Below, one piece after another: positions 8,639 through 17,607 of a DNA stretch of 64,000 nucleotides. Made by a program: the position numbers and the translations under genes. The number at the start of each line of letters is the position of its first letter. The first letter of the stretch is position 1. Under the pieces are notes generated by a model, which saw only the letters and a list, made by a program, of their open reading frames with translations, was not told the origin of the DNA and did not search any database. The DNA is from UMGS1002 sp964570825 (GTDB lineage: Bacteria; Bacillota; Clostridia; Oscillospirales; CAG-272): the NCBI GenBank assembly GCA_964570825.1, contig CAZMZJ010000009.1, positions 33,689 through 97,688 of the forward strand, read 5' to 3'.

Positions 8639-10573
8639 TTATAGCTTTTCTATCTCTCTTCTCCAGAGTATCCCGTCGGCGTCGGAGGGGACGTTCCAGC
8701 CTCCGCGCGGCGAGAGGAACACAGATCCGAGCATTACGCTGTCTGGCGAGCAGGAGCGTTTGAACTGCGAGGCGAAGAAGCGGCGGAAGAATATGGCCAG
8801 CCACTTTTTGATCGTATCGTCTGAAAAATCACCCTTAAAGGCGAGCTTTGCCAGTTCATAAATTTTACTCGGACTGAATCCGAAGCGTACGAGATAGAAG
8901 AGGAAGAAATCGTGCAGCTCATACGGGCCGACGATATCCTCGGTTTTCTGGGCGATGTTGCCGCTTTTGGCGTCGGGAGGGAGAAGCTCGGGGCTTATCG
9001 GCTGCGCGACGACTTTGAGGAGTGCGTCTTTTACAGCCCGGAAGCGTTCCGATTCGGCAAGAACGCGGACCATCTGACGGATGAGGGTTTTTGGGATGGA
9101 GGCGTTGACGCCGTACATGCTCATGTGGTCGCCGTTATATGTGCACCAGCCGAGCGCCAGCTCAGAAAGGTCGCCGGTTCCTACCACAAGGCCGCGAACC
9201 ATATTGGCAACGTCCATCAGAACCTGCGTACGTTCGCGGGCCTGGGCGTTTTCATATGTCGTGTCAAAGAGGTTTTCAGGCTGGCCTATGTCGGCGAAGT
9301 GCTGGCGCACGCTGTCGGCTATTTTTATTGTCCTTGTCTCGATGCCGAGACCGTTCATAATATCGAGTGAATTTGCGAATGTCGCTCCGCTGGTTCCAAA
9401 GCAGGGCATCGTAATGCCGAGCACATCGGAACGAGGCCTTCCGAGCCGTTCTGAGGCACTGACCGATACGAGCAGCGCCAGGGTGGAGTCAAGTCCGCCC
9501 GAAACACCAACGACTGGTCTGCAGCCGGTCAGCTCAAGCCTCCGAGCGAGCGCTGAGGTCTGCATTTCGAAAAGCTGCAGGACGCGTTCGCTAAGAGCGG
9601 CGGGGTCTTCCGGTACGAATGGGGAAGAGCTGAGCTTGAGCTTGTCGGCCGGAGCGCATTCGCACGTAAATCGAAGTCCCTCGTCGCGGATATATCTGAC
9701 TTTTTCGGATACATTATTATAAAACATCGAATCGTGGAAGCGGTTTGTCTTTAGCCTGTCGGCTTTGCCGCAGCCGAGGTCCGAATCGGCTGTAATCAGA
9801 TATCCGCTGTCCACATAGTTTTTATTTTCATTGAGCAATATACCGCCGGAAGCTATCATTGAGTGCCCGGAAAAGACGCAGTCGGAAACCGCTTCTTCGC
9901 AACCGCATGAGGCATAGGCATAAAGAGTCATAAGGCGCGCCGACTGGCCAATCACAAGTGAACGGCGGTATTCGCGTTTGCCGGCTGAGGCGGTTGATGC
10001 GGAGAGGTTTAGGATAATATTCGCGCCGCCCATGGCAAGATAAGTGCTTGGAGGAATGGGAGTCCAGAAATCCTCGCAGAGTTCGATGCCGACAGAATTT
10101 CCGTCCTCGCCCGCAAAAATCAGACCGGGACCGAACGGTACGGTTTTTCCGCCGATAATTACGCTGTCAACATTGGCTTCATACCCCGGTTTGAACCAGC
10201 GTTTTTCGGTGAACTCTGCATTATTGGGCAGAAACATTTTCGGAACAACGCCGAGAAGATGCCTGTTGGCGAAGAAAAAGGCGCAGTTGAAGAGCTGTCC
10301 GCCGACATTAAGAGGAGCGCCGACCGCAAAGGCGATTCCGTCCGCCTCGCTTTCAAGCGACATTACCGCGTCAAGCGCAGTTGAGGTAAGGATGTCGCTG
10401 AAAAACAAATCGCCGCAGGTGTAGCCGGTTATGCCAAGCTCCGGGAGCACAAGCACCCTCGCCTGTGCATCTTTGGCTTTGCGTATATATTTAATTGTTT
10501 CGGCAAGGTTGAAATCAATATTGCCGGGCTTCACGCGCGGAACCGCTGCCGCTACGCGGATTATATCCTTCAT
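8639..10573 (-). CDS. nadE: glutamine-hydrolysing NAD+ synthetase
   Basis: Last step of NAD synthesis: amidation of nicotinate adenine dinucleotide using ammonia from glutamine. 644 residues. The N-terminal carbon-nitrogen hydrolase domain (1 to ~270) shows the Glu of VLPELGITGY, the Lys of VVPKMFLPN and the nucleophilic Cys of GIELCEDFW. The C-terminal synthetase domain carries the ATP P-loop GVSGGLDSTLAL, followed by GTGDLSELALGW. Length and order match the fused bacterial form. It is separated from iorA by 130 bases on the same strand and may be transcribed alone. The region upstream (10574-10883) contains no gene and no promoter that I could identify with confidence. Confidence 0.96.
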   Translation of the reverse strand: MKDIIRVAAAVPRVKPGNIDFNLAETIKYIRKAKDAQARVLVLPELGITGYTCGDLFFSDILTSTALDAVMSLESEADGIAFAVGAPLNVGGQLFNCAFFFANRHLLGVVPKMFLPNNAEFTEKRWFKPGYEANVDSVIIGGKTVPFGPGLIFAGEDGNSVGIELCEDFWTPIPPSTYLAMGGANIILNLSASTASAGKREYRRSLVIGQSARLMTLYAYASCGCEEAVSDCVFSGHSMIASGGILLNENKNYVDSGYLITADSDLGCGKADRLKTNRFHDSMFYNNVSEKVRYIRDEGLRFTCECAPADKLKLSSSPFVPEDPAALSERVLQLFEMQTSALARRLELTGCRPVVGVSGGLDSTLALLVSVSASERLGRPRSDVLGITMPCFGTSGATFANSLDIMNGLGIETRTIKIADSVRQHFADIGQPENLFDTTYENAQARERTQVLMDVANMVRGLVVGTGDLSELALGWCTYNGDHMSMYGVNASIPKTLIRQMVRVLAESERFRAVKDALLKVVAQPISPELLPPDAKSGNIAQKTEDIVGPYELHDFFLFYLVRFGFSPSKIYELAKLAFKGDFSDDTIKKWLAIFFRRFFASQFKRSCSPDSVMLGSVFLSPRGGWNVPSDADGILWRREIEKL

Positions 10574-10883
10574 TTGGTTATTCCTTTCTTGCTTCTATTG
10601 CTCTTCTGCCGATTCTGTCGGGTGTGGGTAAACGTATATAAAAATAACAATACCTCATCATACTTTATTTTAATATGATATCACGTTTGCGCATAAAAGT
10701 CAAGACGAGGATGGCTTAAACCTAATGCCGTACTTTATATTGTCATGTGCTGCGCAGAAATATTGCCGGTTGCAATAAATTAAAATCCCCATCACTTACG
10801 GGAATTTAACAAATTACAATTTATCGGCAGAAATAACCAAAAATTCGACATGATGTCTATGTAAGTATCCAAAAATTTCAATA

Positions 10884-10937
10884 TGGATATATATTGTGAT
10901 TTTGTCACAGATAAAACACAAAATATAGTGGTATAAT
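10884..10937 (+). promoter_or_regulatory. nrd promoter with a pair of NrdR boxes
   Basis: The sequence at 10916-10931 (ACACAAAATATAGTGG) closely matches the known NrdR-box consensus acaCwAtATaTwGtgt. A second, weaker box at 10884-10899 (ending ATATTGTGA) starts exactly 32 bases upstream, the three-helical-turn spacing usual for NrdR box pairs. TTGTCA (10902-10907) and TATAGT (10924-10929) at 16 bases spacing give a promoter that the downstream box would cover; TATAAT at 10932 is an alternative -10. A 15-bp dyad TGTGA-N5-TCACA (10895-10909) also overlaps. The rest of the 524-base gap before nrdG shows nothing else I can name. Confidence 0.7.
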
Positions 10938-11097
10938 TACGATGTTACACTAAATAACGGCTGATAAGGCGTCTTGAAAAACTGCCCGACAGCCTACGGT
11001 GCATATAATATTGCATATGCAAAATACATTCCCGCTGCATGGAGAGCGCAGTGTTCATGGCTGCAGGAGTAAAAAGCGGGAGGATATTAGAGAAATT

Positions 11098-11793
11098 ATG
11101 ATTATAAACGGGCTTTCAAAGCTCACGCTTCTGGATTTTCCCGGCAGGGTGGCGGCGACGGTTTTTCTTGGAGGCTGCAATATGCGCTGCCCGTTCTGCC
11201 ACAACGCTGTGCTGGTGACAAATCCGGAAAATGCCGAACATATAATAGAAGAAGCGGAGCTTTTTGAATATCTCAAAATGCGGCGGCGACTTATTGACGC
11301 TGTTTGCATCACCGGCGGGGAACCGACGTTGCGTCAAGATCTTCCAGAACTTATAATAAAAATAAAGTCAATTGGATACGCGGTTAAACTCGACACAAAC
11401 GGAACCAACCCGGATATGCTTGAGAAGCTGATAAAAAGCGGTACGATTGATTATGTGGCTATGGACATAAAAAATTCGCCTGCCAAATATCCTAAAACCG
11501 TAGGAATTCCGGATTTTGATATAAGACCCGTGGAAAAAAGCGCGTCTTTGCTGCTGCGGGGTAAAATTGAATACGAATTCCGCACCACTGTTGTGAAGGG
11601 CTTGCATGAAAAAGAGGATTTTGACGCGATAGGGCACTGGCTTGCCGGCGCAAGGCAATATTATTTACAGAATATGGTCGATTCGGGCGGAATATTGGTT
11701 CCCGGCACAAAGGGGCACAGCCGGGAAACGATGGAGGAATTTCTTGCGGTTCTTAGACAATATATTCCCGGAGCGGAGCTCAGGGGGATTTAA
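11098..11793 (+). CDS. nrdG: anaerobic ribonucleotide reductase activating protein (radical SAM)
   Basis: Radical SAM enzyme that installs the glycyl radical on NrdD. About 231 residues from the ATG at 11098, with GGGAGG upstream; the N-terminal text SKLTLLDFPGRVAATVFLGG is where this subfamily begins, so in-frame upstream starts are unlikely. The cluster motif CNMRCPFC (CxxxCxxC) near residue 39 holds the 4Fe-4S cluster, and TGGEPTL is the SAM-contacting GGE motif. It belongs to the longer NrdG2-like type rather than the ~155-residue E. coli type. It lies 30 bases upstream of nrdD, opposite to the enterobacterial order. Confidence 0.92.
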   Translation: MIINGLSKLTLLDFPGRVAATVFLGGCNMRCPFCHNAVLVTNPENAEHIIEEAELFEYLKMRRRLIDAVCITGGEPTLRQDLPELIIKIKSIGYAVKLDTNGTNPDMLEKLIKSGTIDYVAMDIKNSPAKYPKTVGIPDFDIRPVEKSASLLLRGKIEYEFRTTVVKGLHEKEDFDAIGHWLAGARQYYLQNMVDSGGILVPGTKGHSRETMEEFLAVLRQYIPGAELRGI

Positions 11794-11822
11794 CGATTGA
11801 CAATAATATTCAGGAGGACAAA

Positions 11823-14270
11823 ATGTATCAGGTAATCAAAAGAGACGGAAAAATAGCTGAATTCGACATCAGAAAGATCAGCGCGGCAATCACGAAAGCA
11901 TTTGAAGCGCAGCAGAAGCAATACAACCCGAATGTCATTGATTTTCTTGCGCTCAAGGTCACGGCGGATTTTGAACCCAAGATAACTGACGGCAAAATCG
12001 CGGTTGAGGATATACAGGACAGCGTCGAGTCGGTGCTTATACAGGCAGGATATGCAGACGTGGCAAAGGCATATATTCTTTACCGGCGTCAGCGCGAAAA
12101 ACTGCGTAACATGAAAAATACGTTCCTTGACTACAAAAATGTCGTTGACGGATACCTCAATGCGACAGACTGGCGCGTAAAGGAAAACTCGACAGTCACA
12201 TATTCGGTCGGAGGGCTGATCCTGGCCAACTCCGGAGCGATAACAGCGAACTACTGGCTCTCGGAAGTATATGACGACGAAATCAGCAACGCTCACCGCA
12301 ACGCCGACATCCACATACACGACCTTTCAATGCTCACCGGTTATTGCGCCGGGTGGTCGCTAAGGCAGCTGATTACCGAAGGGCTCGGAGGAATTCCAGG
12401 CAAGATTTCCTCCACGCCGGCATCTCACTTGTCAACCCTGTGCAATCAGATGGTTAACTTCCTCGGCATCATGCAGAACGAATGGGCGGGCGCGCAGGCG
12501 TTTTCGTCGTTTGACACTTATCTTGCGCCTTTCGTCAAAGTGGATAACCTGACATACAAGGAAGTCAAGCAGTGCATACAGTCCTTTGTTTACGGCGTCA
12601 ACACGCCCTCCCGGTGGGGAACTCAGGCTCCTTTCACAAACATAACGCTTGACTGGACAGTTCCGGCAGACCTTGCCAACCTTAACTGCATTGTAGGCGG
12701 CAAGGAATGCAATTTCAAATACGGCGACTGCGTCAAAGAAATGGCGATGGTCAACAAGGCGTTTATTGAAATTATGATTGAGGGAGACGCCAACGGCCGC
12801 GGCTTCCAGTATCCGATTCCGACATATTCGATAACGCGCAATTTTGACTGGTCCGAAACAGAGAACAATAAACTGCTTTTCGAGATGACGGCAAAGTACG
12901 GGACACCGTATTTCTCAAATTATATCAATTCCGACATGGAGCCGAGCGACGTGCGCTCGATGTGCTGCCGGCTGAGGCTGGATCTGCGCGAGCTGCGCAA
13001 AAAGTCAGGCGGATACTTCGGCTCGGGGGAGAGCACCGGCTCTGTGGGCGTGGTTACGATAAATATGCCGCGCATAGCGTATTTGTCCGAGAATAAAGAT
13101 GATTTCTTCCGCCGGCTCGACCGGATGATGGATATCTCGGCGCGCTCTCTTAAAACCAAGCGCACTGTAATCACACAGCTGCTCGAACAGGGGCTTTATC
13201 CTTACACAAAACGTTATCTCGGCACATTCAACAACCATTTTTCAACTATAGGTCTTGTCGGCATGAACGAAGCGGGACTCAACGCAAAGTGGATCCGCGC
13301 CGATATGACGCACCGCGAAACACAGGAATTTACCAAGGAAGTGCTCAACCATATGAGAAACCGGCTGTCGGATTATCAGGAGCAGTACGGAGACCTCTAC
13401 AACCTTGAGGCGTCGCCGGCCGAATCCACCTCATACCGGTTTGCAAAGCATGATGTAAAGCAGTTCCCTGAAATCATAACGGCAAACCAGAACGGGACGC
13501 CTTATTACACGAACAGCTCTCATCTTCCCGTCGGTTATACGGAAGATATCTTTTCAGCTCTCGATATTCAGGACGAGCTTCAGACACTTTACACCTCGGG
13601 TACTGTATTTCATGCCTTTCTCGGCGAGAAACTGCCCGATTGGCGAGCTGCGGCTAATCTTGTGCGCAAGATTGCCGAGAACTACAGGCTGCCGTACTAT
13701 ACAATATCGCCGACTTATTCGGTCTGCAAAAATCACGGATATATCTCGGGAGAGCAGTTTACCTGCCCGAAGTGCGGCGAGAAAACCGAGGTCTACAGCC
13801 GCATAACCGGTTATTACCGCCCGGTTCAGAACTGGAACGACGGTAAGGCTCAGGAATACAAGGACAGAAAAACCTACAATATGGGAAAATCCTTCCTTAA
13901 ACATGAAGGCGTTCAATATCATGCCGATTCAACGCCCTGCTGCGAGGAAAATTACCGTTCGGCATCGCACGGGAATGCAGACCGGACTGAAGCCGCGCAG
14001 AATACACCGGATGCCGGCAAAAAGAAGGTAATGCTTTTCGCTACGCGCACCTGCCCGAACTGCAAAATTGCGGCGGCAATACTTGAAAAGGACGGTGTTC
14101 CGTTTGAAAAAATAATCGCTGACGAGAATCCTGAAATCACCGCGAAATACGGCGTAAAGCAGGCGCCGACGCTTGTTGTGGACGATGGAGTGAATTTTGA
14201 AAAAATCGCGGGAGCCGGAGCCATAAGGGCATTTGCCGACGCATATGTCAAAGAAACGGTACATAACTGA
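11823..14270 (+). CDS. nrdD: anaerobic (class III) ribonucleoside-triphosphate reductase fused to a redoxin domain
   Basis: Makes deoxynucleotides without oxygen by a glycyl-radical mechanism. 815 residues. N-terminal ATP-cone (1 to ~90, VIKRDGKIAEFDIRKI); catalytic barrel with SMCCRLRLDL; C-terminal zinc site CKNHG (~635) plus CPKCG (~647); glycyl radical loop RITGYYRPV (~660). An extra ~80-residue glutaredoxin/NrdH-like domain follows (from ~732, MLFATRTCPNCKIAA with CPNC near 743, then the cis-Pro motif QAPTLVV). Some class III enzymes are known to take electrons from thioredoxin or NrdH instead of formate; this fusion together with trxB next door suggests that type. Ribosome binding site AGGAGG at 11812-11817. 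Confidence 0.95.
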   Translation: MYQVIKRDGKIAEFDIRKISAAITKAFEAQQKQYNPNVIDFLALKVTADFEPKITDGKIAVEDIQDSVESVLIQAGYADVAKAYILYRRQREKLRNMKNTFLDYKNVVDGYLNATDWRVKENSTVTYSVGGLILANSGAITANYWLSEVYDDEISNAHRNADIHIHDLSMLTGYCAGWSLRQLITEGLGGIPGKISSTPASHLSTLCNQMVNFLGIMQNEWAGAQAFSSFDTYLAPFVKVDNLTYKEVKQCIQSFVYGVNTPSRWGTQAPFTNITLDWTVPADLANLNCIVGGKECNFKYGDCVKEMAMVNKAFIEIMIEGDANGRGFQYPIPTYSITRNFDWSETENNKLLFEMTAKYGTPYFSNYINSDMEPSDVRSMCCRLRLDLRELRKKSGGYFGSGESTGSVGVVTINMPRIAYLSENKDDFFRRLDRMMDISARSLKTKRTVITQLLEQGLYPYTKRYLGTFNNHFSTIGLVGMNEAGLNAKWIRADMTHRETQEFTKEVLNHMRNRLSDYQEQYGDLYNLEASPAESTSYRFAKHDVKQFPEIITANQNGTPYYTNSSHLPVGYTEDIFSALDIQDELQTLYTSGTVFHAFLGEKLPDWRAAANLVRKIAENYRLPYYTISPTYSVCKNHGYISGEQFTCPKCGEKTEVYSRITGYYRPVQNWNDGKAQEYKDRKTYNMGKSFLKHEGVQYHADSTPCCEENYRSASHGNADRTEAAQNTPDAGKKKVMLFATRTCPNCKIAAAILEKDGVPFEKIIADENPEITAKYGVKQAPTLVVDDGVNFEKIAGAGAIRAFADAYVKETVHN

Positions 14271-14288
14271 GAGGAGCTATGTATCAGG

Positions 14289-15200
14289 ATGTATGATTTG
14301 ATAATTGTCGGCGGCGGACCCGCAGGGCTTACCGCCGCAATATACGCCCGACGCGCGGGAAAATCGGTGCTTATAATTGAAAGGTCGGCTTTCGGCGGTC
14401 AGATGACTTATTCTCCAAAAATCGAAAACTACCCCGGGTATGCTTCTGCAAGCGGCAACCAGATTGCCGACGCAATGGTCGAGCAGGCGCTCGGCCAGGG
14501 AGCCGACATCGAGCTTGACAATGTGACCGGAATCAATGAAAATGCTGATGGGACAAAGACGGTCAAAGGCGACAACGGCGAATACACGGCTCGCGCGGTG
14601 ATTATATCGGTAGGCTGCCGCCACAGGCACATGGGGATCGAGCGTGAGGAAGAGTTTATAGGCGAGGGTATATCCTTCTGCGCCGTCTGCGACGGGGCGT
14701 TTTACAAGGATAAGACCGTAGTTATGATAGGCGGCGGGAACTCGGCGCTGCAGGAGGCGCTCATGCTGTCAGAAGGCTGTAAAAAGCTGACGATTGTGCA
14801 GAACCTGATGTTCCTAACGGGAGAAGCCAAGCTTGTCGAACAGGTTAAGGAAAAGAAAAATATTGAGGTGCTTTATGGATATGTGGCAGACAGCATAATC
14901 GGCGACGATGTGCTGCGGGGTATCCGCGTCCGCAACGACAGAGGGGAGAAAATTGAGCTTTATGCCGACGGAGTGTTCGTGGCGATAGGGCTTCAGCCGG
15001 AGAATGAAGCCTTCAGAAATATTGCGCGCCTTGATGATTTCGGCTATTTTGATTCTGATGAAAATTGCATTACAGGAACGGATGGCGTCTTTGTCGCGGG
15101 AGACTGCCGCGCAAAGCGTGTCAGGCAGATAACCACGGCAACGGCAGACGGCGCCGTCGCGGCGCTCGCGGCGTGCAGGTATCTGGATAGATATAAATAA
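14289..15200 (+). CDS. trxB: thioredoxin-disulfide reductase
   Basis: FAD- and NAD(P)H-dependent flavoprotein, 303 residues. FAD-binding GGGPAGLTAAIYARRAGKS at the N-terminus, redox-active CAVC at about 131-134, second nucleotide-binding GGGNSALQEA, and C-terminal FAD motif GVFVAGDCRAK. The gene starts 19 bases after nrdD with GAGGAG in between, so it is probably cotranscribed. The natural reading is that it reduces the redoxin domain fused to NrdD. Related ferredoxin-dependent flavin thioredoxin reductases exist in Clostridia; the electron donor here is not certain. Confidence 0.92.
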   Translation: MYDLIIVGGGPAGLTAAIYARRAGKSVLIIERSAFGGQMTYSPKIENYPGYASASGNQIADAMVEQALGQGADIELDNVTGINENADGTKTVKGDNGEYTARAVIISVGCRHRHMGIEREEEFIGEGISFCAVCDGAFYKDKTVVMIGGGNSALQEALMLSEGCKKLTIVQNLMFLTGEAKLVEQVKEKKNIEVLYGYVADSIIGDDVLRGIRVRNDRGEKIELYADGVFVAIGLQPENEAFRNIARLDDFGYFDSDENCITGTDGVFVAGDCRAKRVRQITTATADGAVAALAACRYLDRYK

Positions 15201-15208
15201 GGATGTGC

Positions 15209-15245
15209 CCGGGAGCCTTGTATCAAAAGGCTCCCGGATTTGTTT
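15209..15245 (+). terminator. rho-independent terminator after trxB
   Basis: Perfect 11-bp stem CCGGGAGCCTT (15209-15219) / AAGGCTCCCGG (15227-15237) with a 7-base loop, followed by ATTTGTTTT. It closes the nrdG-nrdD-trxB unit. Confidence 0.9.
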
Positions 15246-15317
15246 TGGCTGCTTTAATAATATATTGAAATTTCTTTCTGCTTAGGCCGAGCTCTTCGTG
15301 CATTAGCTTACACAATG

Positions 15318-15345
15318 TTGACACGGGATAAAAAAAGTGTATAAT
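15318..15345 (+). promoter_or_regulatory. sigma-A promoter of the Crp/Fnr-type regulator gene
   Basis: TTGACA (15318-15323) and TATAAT (15340-15345) with a 16-base spacer. The transcript would have a leader of about 65 bases before the ATG at 15418. Confidence 0.8.
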
Positions 15346-15417
15346 TATTATGAATGCAAAGCTGCTGCGCGTCAGCGCCGGTATTTCATAATAACGCCGG
15401 ACAACGGAGGAAATCTA

Positions 15418-16086
15418 ATGTACGATAAAAACAGTAAATTTTCGCCGGGTAAATTACCGTTTTGGGATGGTCTTGACAATGAGGAGAAGACTCTCATTTA
15501 CAGCAGTTTACGTGTTAACACATATAAAAAAAGAGAGCTTATTTACGCCGGTTCGGGCGACCTCGGTGTTATAATACTGCGCAGCGGCAGAGCATATGCA
15601 TATTCGATAACATCGGAAGGCCGTGAGCTTGTGCTTTTGCGTCTGTTCCCGGGTGATATATGCCTGTTTGCCGCGTCATATTATGTTGGCGGCATAGGGT
15701 TCCCCATCTACATAGGCGCTGAAGCCGAAACCGAGGCTGTGATATTGGATTCCAAGGTTTGTATCGATATCTGCAATTCAAACCAGGACGCCGGAACATA
15801 TTTTAGAAGGCTGATGGCAAAACATTTTTCAGACGTGGTCATAAATATGCAGAATATGCTGCTTGTCAGCGCCGAAAAGAGGATTGCCTCATACATCTGC
15901 CGGGAATCGGACCGCACAGGGAACATGAAGGTAAGAGCAACGCACGAGCAGATAGCAAAGAATGTGGGTACGGCAAGAGAAGTGGTTTCCCGCACGCTGG
16001 GCAGACTAGCCGCCGATGGGATAGTCGAGCTCGGACGCGGCGGAATAGTAATACTTGACATGGCAAAACTTAAAGAGCTTACATAG
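15418..16086 (+). CDS. Crp/Fnr family transcriptional regulator
   Basis: 222 residues from the ATG at 15418, preceded by GGAGGA. N-terminal cyclic-nucleotide-binding-like beta roll (about 25-125; GDLGVIILRSGRAYAYS and LRLFPGDICLF) and C-terminal winged helix with ATHEQIAKNVGTAREVVSRT as the recognition helix-turn-helix. There is no N-terminal Cys cluster of the FNR type, so oxygen sensing through an iron-sulfur centre is unlikely; the ligand is unknown. Clostridial relatives often respond to small molecules or stress. It has its own promoter and is followed 26 bases later by the AlaX-like gene. A possible target dyad in the nrd promoter is discussed in the findings. Confidence 0.9.
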   Translation: MYDKNSKFSPGKLPFWDGLDNEEKTLIYSSLRVNTYKKRELIYAGSGDLGVIILRSGRAYAYSITSEGRELVLLRLFPGDICLFAASYYVGGIGFPIYIGAEAETEAVILDSKVCIDICNSNQDAGTYFRRLMAKHFSDVVINMQNMLLVSAEKRIASYICRESDRTGNMKVRATHEQIAKNVGTAREVVSRTLGRLAADGIVELGRGGIVILDMAKLKELT

Positions 16087-16112
16087 ATATAATAAAACAG
16101 ACAGGAATAGAA

Positions 16113-17270
16113 ATGGGAACCGAAAGAATTTACTATACCGACGGGCACTCGTCGGAGTTTTATGCAAAAGTAACCGGATGTACGGAAGCGGACGGCGGTA
16201 AATTTGCAGTCACGCTTGACAGAACAGCATTCTTTCCGGAGGGAGGCGGGCAGCTTGCCGATACTGGCTTCATAGGAGAAGCGGCAGTCGCAGATGTGCG
16301 CGAGAAGAATGGGGAGATATATCATTTTACCGACAAAGAACTGGCGGTCGGCGATAGTTATCTCTGCAGGATAGACTGGCAGACAAGGTTCCGCAGGATG
16401 CAGAATCACGGCGGAGAGCATATCGTATCAGGCCTTGTCAATCGCAAGTACGGATACAATAACATCGGCTTTCATATGGGAAGCGACGACATTACAATAG
16501 ATTTTGACGGCATCCTCGACAGAACGCAACTTGCCGAGATTGAGAGATTGGCAAATGAAGCTGTAACGGCAAATCGCCGGATTATTGTCAGCTTTCCGTC
16601 GACGGATGAACTTAAGACTCTTGAATACCGCAGTAAAAAGGCCATCGAGGGACAGGTAAGAATTGTCGAGATAGAAGGATTTGACCGCTGTGCCTGCTGC
16701 GCGCCGCATCTGGCATACACAGGAGAGATCGGAATCATAAAAATTCTCGATTTTATGAGATATAAAGGCGGTGTTAGGGTTCATATCCTCTGCGGTTATG
16801 ATGCGCTTGAGGACTATAACCGCCGTTATGAGATTACCGCAAAAATTTCAAATCTATTATCGGCCAAACAGCTTGAAACTGCTGAGGCGGTCGCAAGGCT
16901 GAACGATGAATGCGGCAGACTGCGCGGCGAGTGTGGAGAGCTGCGACGTAAGCTGCTTTCATACCGAGCGTCGGAAGTTGCCGAGACGCCGGGCAACATT
17001 TGCCTGTTTGAGGACACCGATGCCGAAGGTCTGCGGATGCTTGTAAATCTCTGCGTTCCAAAATGCGGCGGTGTTTGCGCGGCATTTTCAGGGAACGATG
17101 AAGACGGTTATAAGTATATCATCGGAAGCAGGACGGTTGACTTGCGTGCGATGTCGAAGGACATTAACAAGGCGCTGTCCGGACGCGGGGGCGGAACGCC
17201 TGAAATGATACAGGGCAGCGCGGCGGCGAAGGCCGAGGCTATCAAAGAGTATTTCATAAAAATGAACTAA
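16113..17270 (+). CDS. alanyl-tRNA editing protein, AlaX-L type with DHHA1 domain
   Basis: Stand-alone trans-editing protein expected to hydrolyse Ser-tRNA(Ala) or Gly-tRNA(Ala). 385 residues. The barrel typical of the AlaRS linker (TAFFPEGGGQLADTG) is followed by the editing domain with zinc-ligand motifs HGGEH near 99-103 and CACCAPH near 193-199. A charged helical stretch (~245-290) and a C-terminal DHHA1-like domain (GGTPEMIQGSAAAKAEAI) identify the long AlaX form. No aminoacylation domain is present. It follows the Crp/Fnr-type gene and ends before a strong terminator. Confidence 0.9.
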   Translation: MGTERIYYTDGHSSEFYAKVTGCTEADGGKFAVTLDRTAFFPEGGGQLADTGFIGEAAVADVREKNGEIYHFTDKELAVGDSYLCRIDWQTRFRRMQNHGGEHIVSGLVNRKYGYNNIGFHMGSDDITIDFDGILDRTQLAEIERLANEAVTANRRIIVSFPSTDELKTLEYRSKKAIEGQVRIVEIEGFDRCACCAPHLAYTGEIGIIKILDFMRYKGGVRVHILCGYDALEDYNRRYEITAKISNLLSAKQLETAEAVARLNDECGRLRGECGELRRKLLSYRASEVAETPGNICLFEDTDAEGLRMLVNLCVPKCGGVCAAFSGNDEDGYKYIIGSRTVDLRAMSKDINKALSGRGGGTPEMIQGSAAAKAEAIKEYFIKMN

Positions 17271-17311
17271 CGCGGGACAGGTAGCCTGTATTTTCAGAAA
17301 ATATCAGTAAA

Positions 17312-17348
17312 ACGGGGGAGTATTGCCGATAACTCCCCCGTGTTTGTT
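17312..17348 (+). terminator. rho-independent terminator after the AlaX-type gene
   Basis: Perfect 10-bp stem ACGGGGGAGT (17312-17321) / ACTCCCCCGT (17332-17341), 10-base loop, followed by GTTTGTT. It isolates the histidine operon from upstream transcription. Confidence 0.88.
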
Positions 17349-17458
17349 AAATACATAAGATATGCAGAAGCCGCAACAGGATAATCGTAATTTGTTACGC
17401 CGGCGGGAGGGCAGGATAATTTATTAAAAATATTAAATATGCACAAACAAAATAATTT

Positions 17459-17517
17459 AATGCTTTATCATATTATCACGATAAAGCATTGACAAACGCT
17501 TTTTAATGTGATAAAAT
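17459..17517 (+). promoter_or_regulatory. histidine operon promoter with overlapping dyad operator
   Basis: TTGACA (17489-17494) and TAAAAT (17512-17517) with an exact 17-base spacer. A perfect 11-bp inverted repeat, AATGCTTTATC (17459-17469) / GATAAAGCATT (17480-17490), has a 10-base centre and its right arm runs into the -35 box. The dyad sits where a repressor would block polymerase. A TrpR-family repressor (HisR) has been proposed for his operons in Firmicutes, but I cannot tell whether this is its site. The leader to hisZ is only about 85 bases, too short for a complete T-box. Confidence 0.75.
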
Positions 17518-17607
17518 ACTGACATAACTTGCAAAATCTCGGAGGTGCATATAATACCGCCGCGAAGTTGTTGGTTTTTTACCCTTAAAATAATAACAGG
17601 AGCCGAC

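Noticed and set aside
17541..17575. GGAGGTGC...ACCGCCGCG text before hisZ, reminiscent of a T-box antiterminator core
   Set aside because: The transcript leader from the mapped-looking promoter is only about 85 bases, without room for a specifier stem, and no competing terminator follows.
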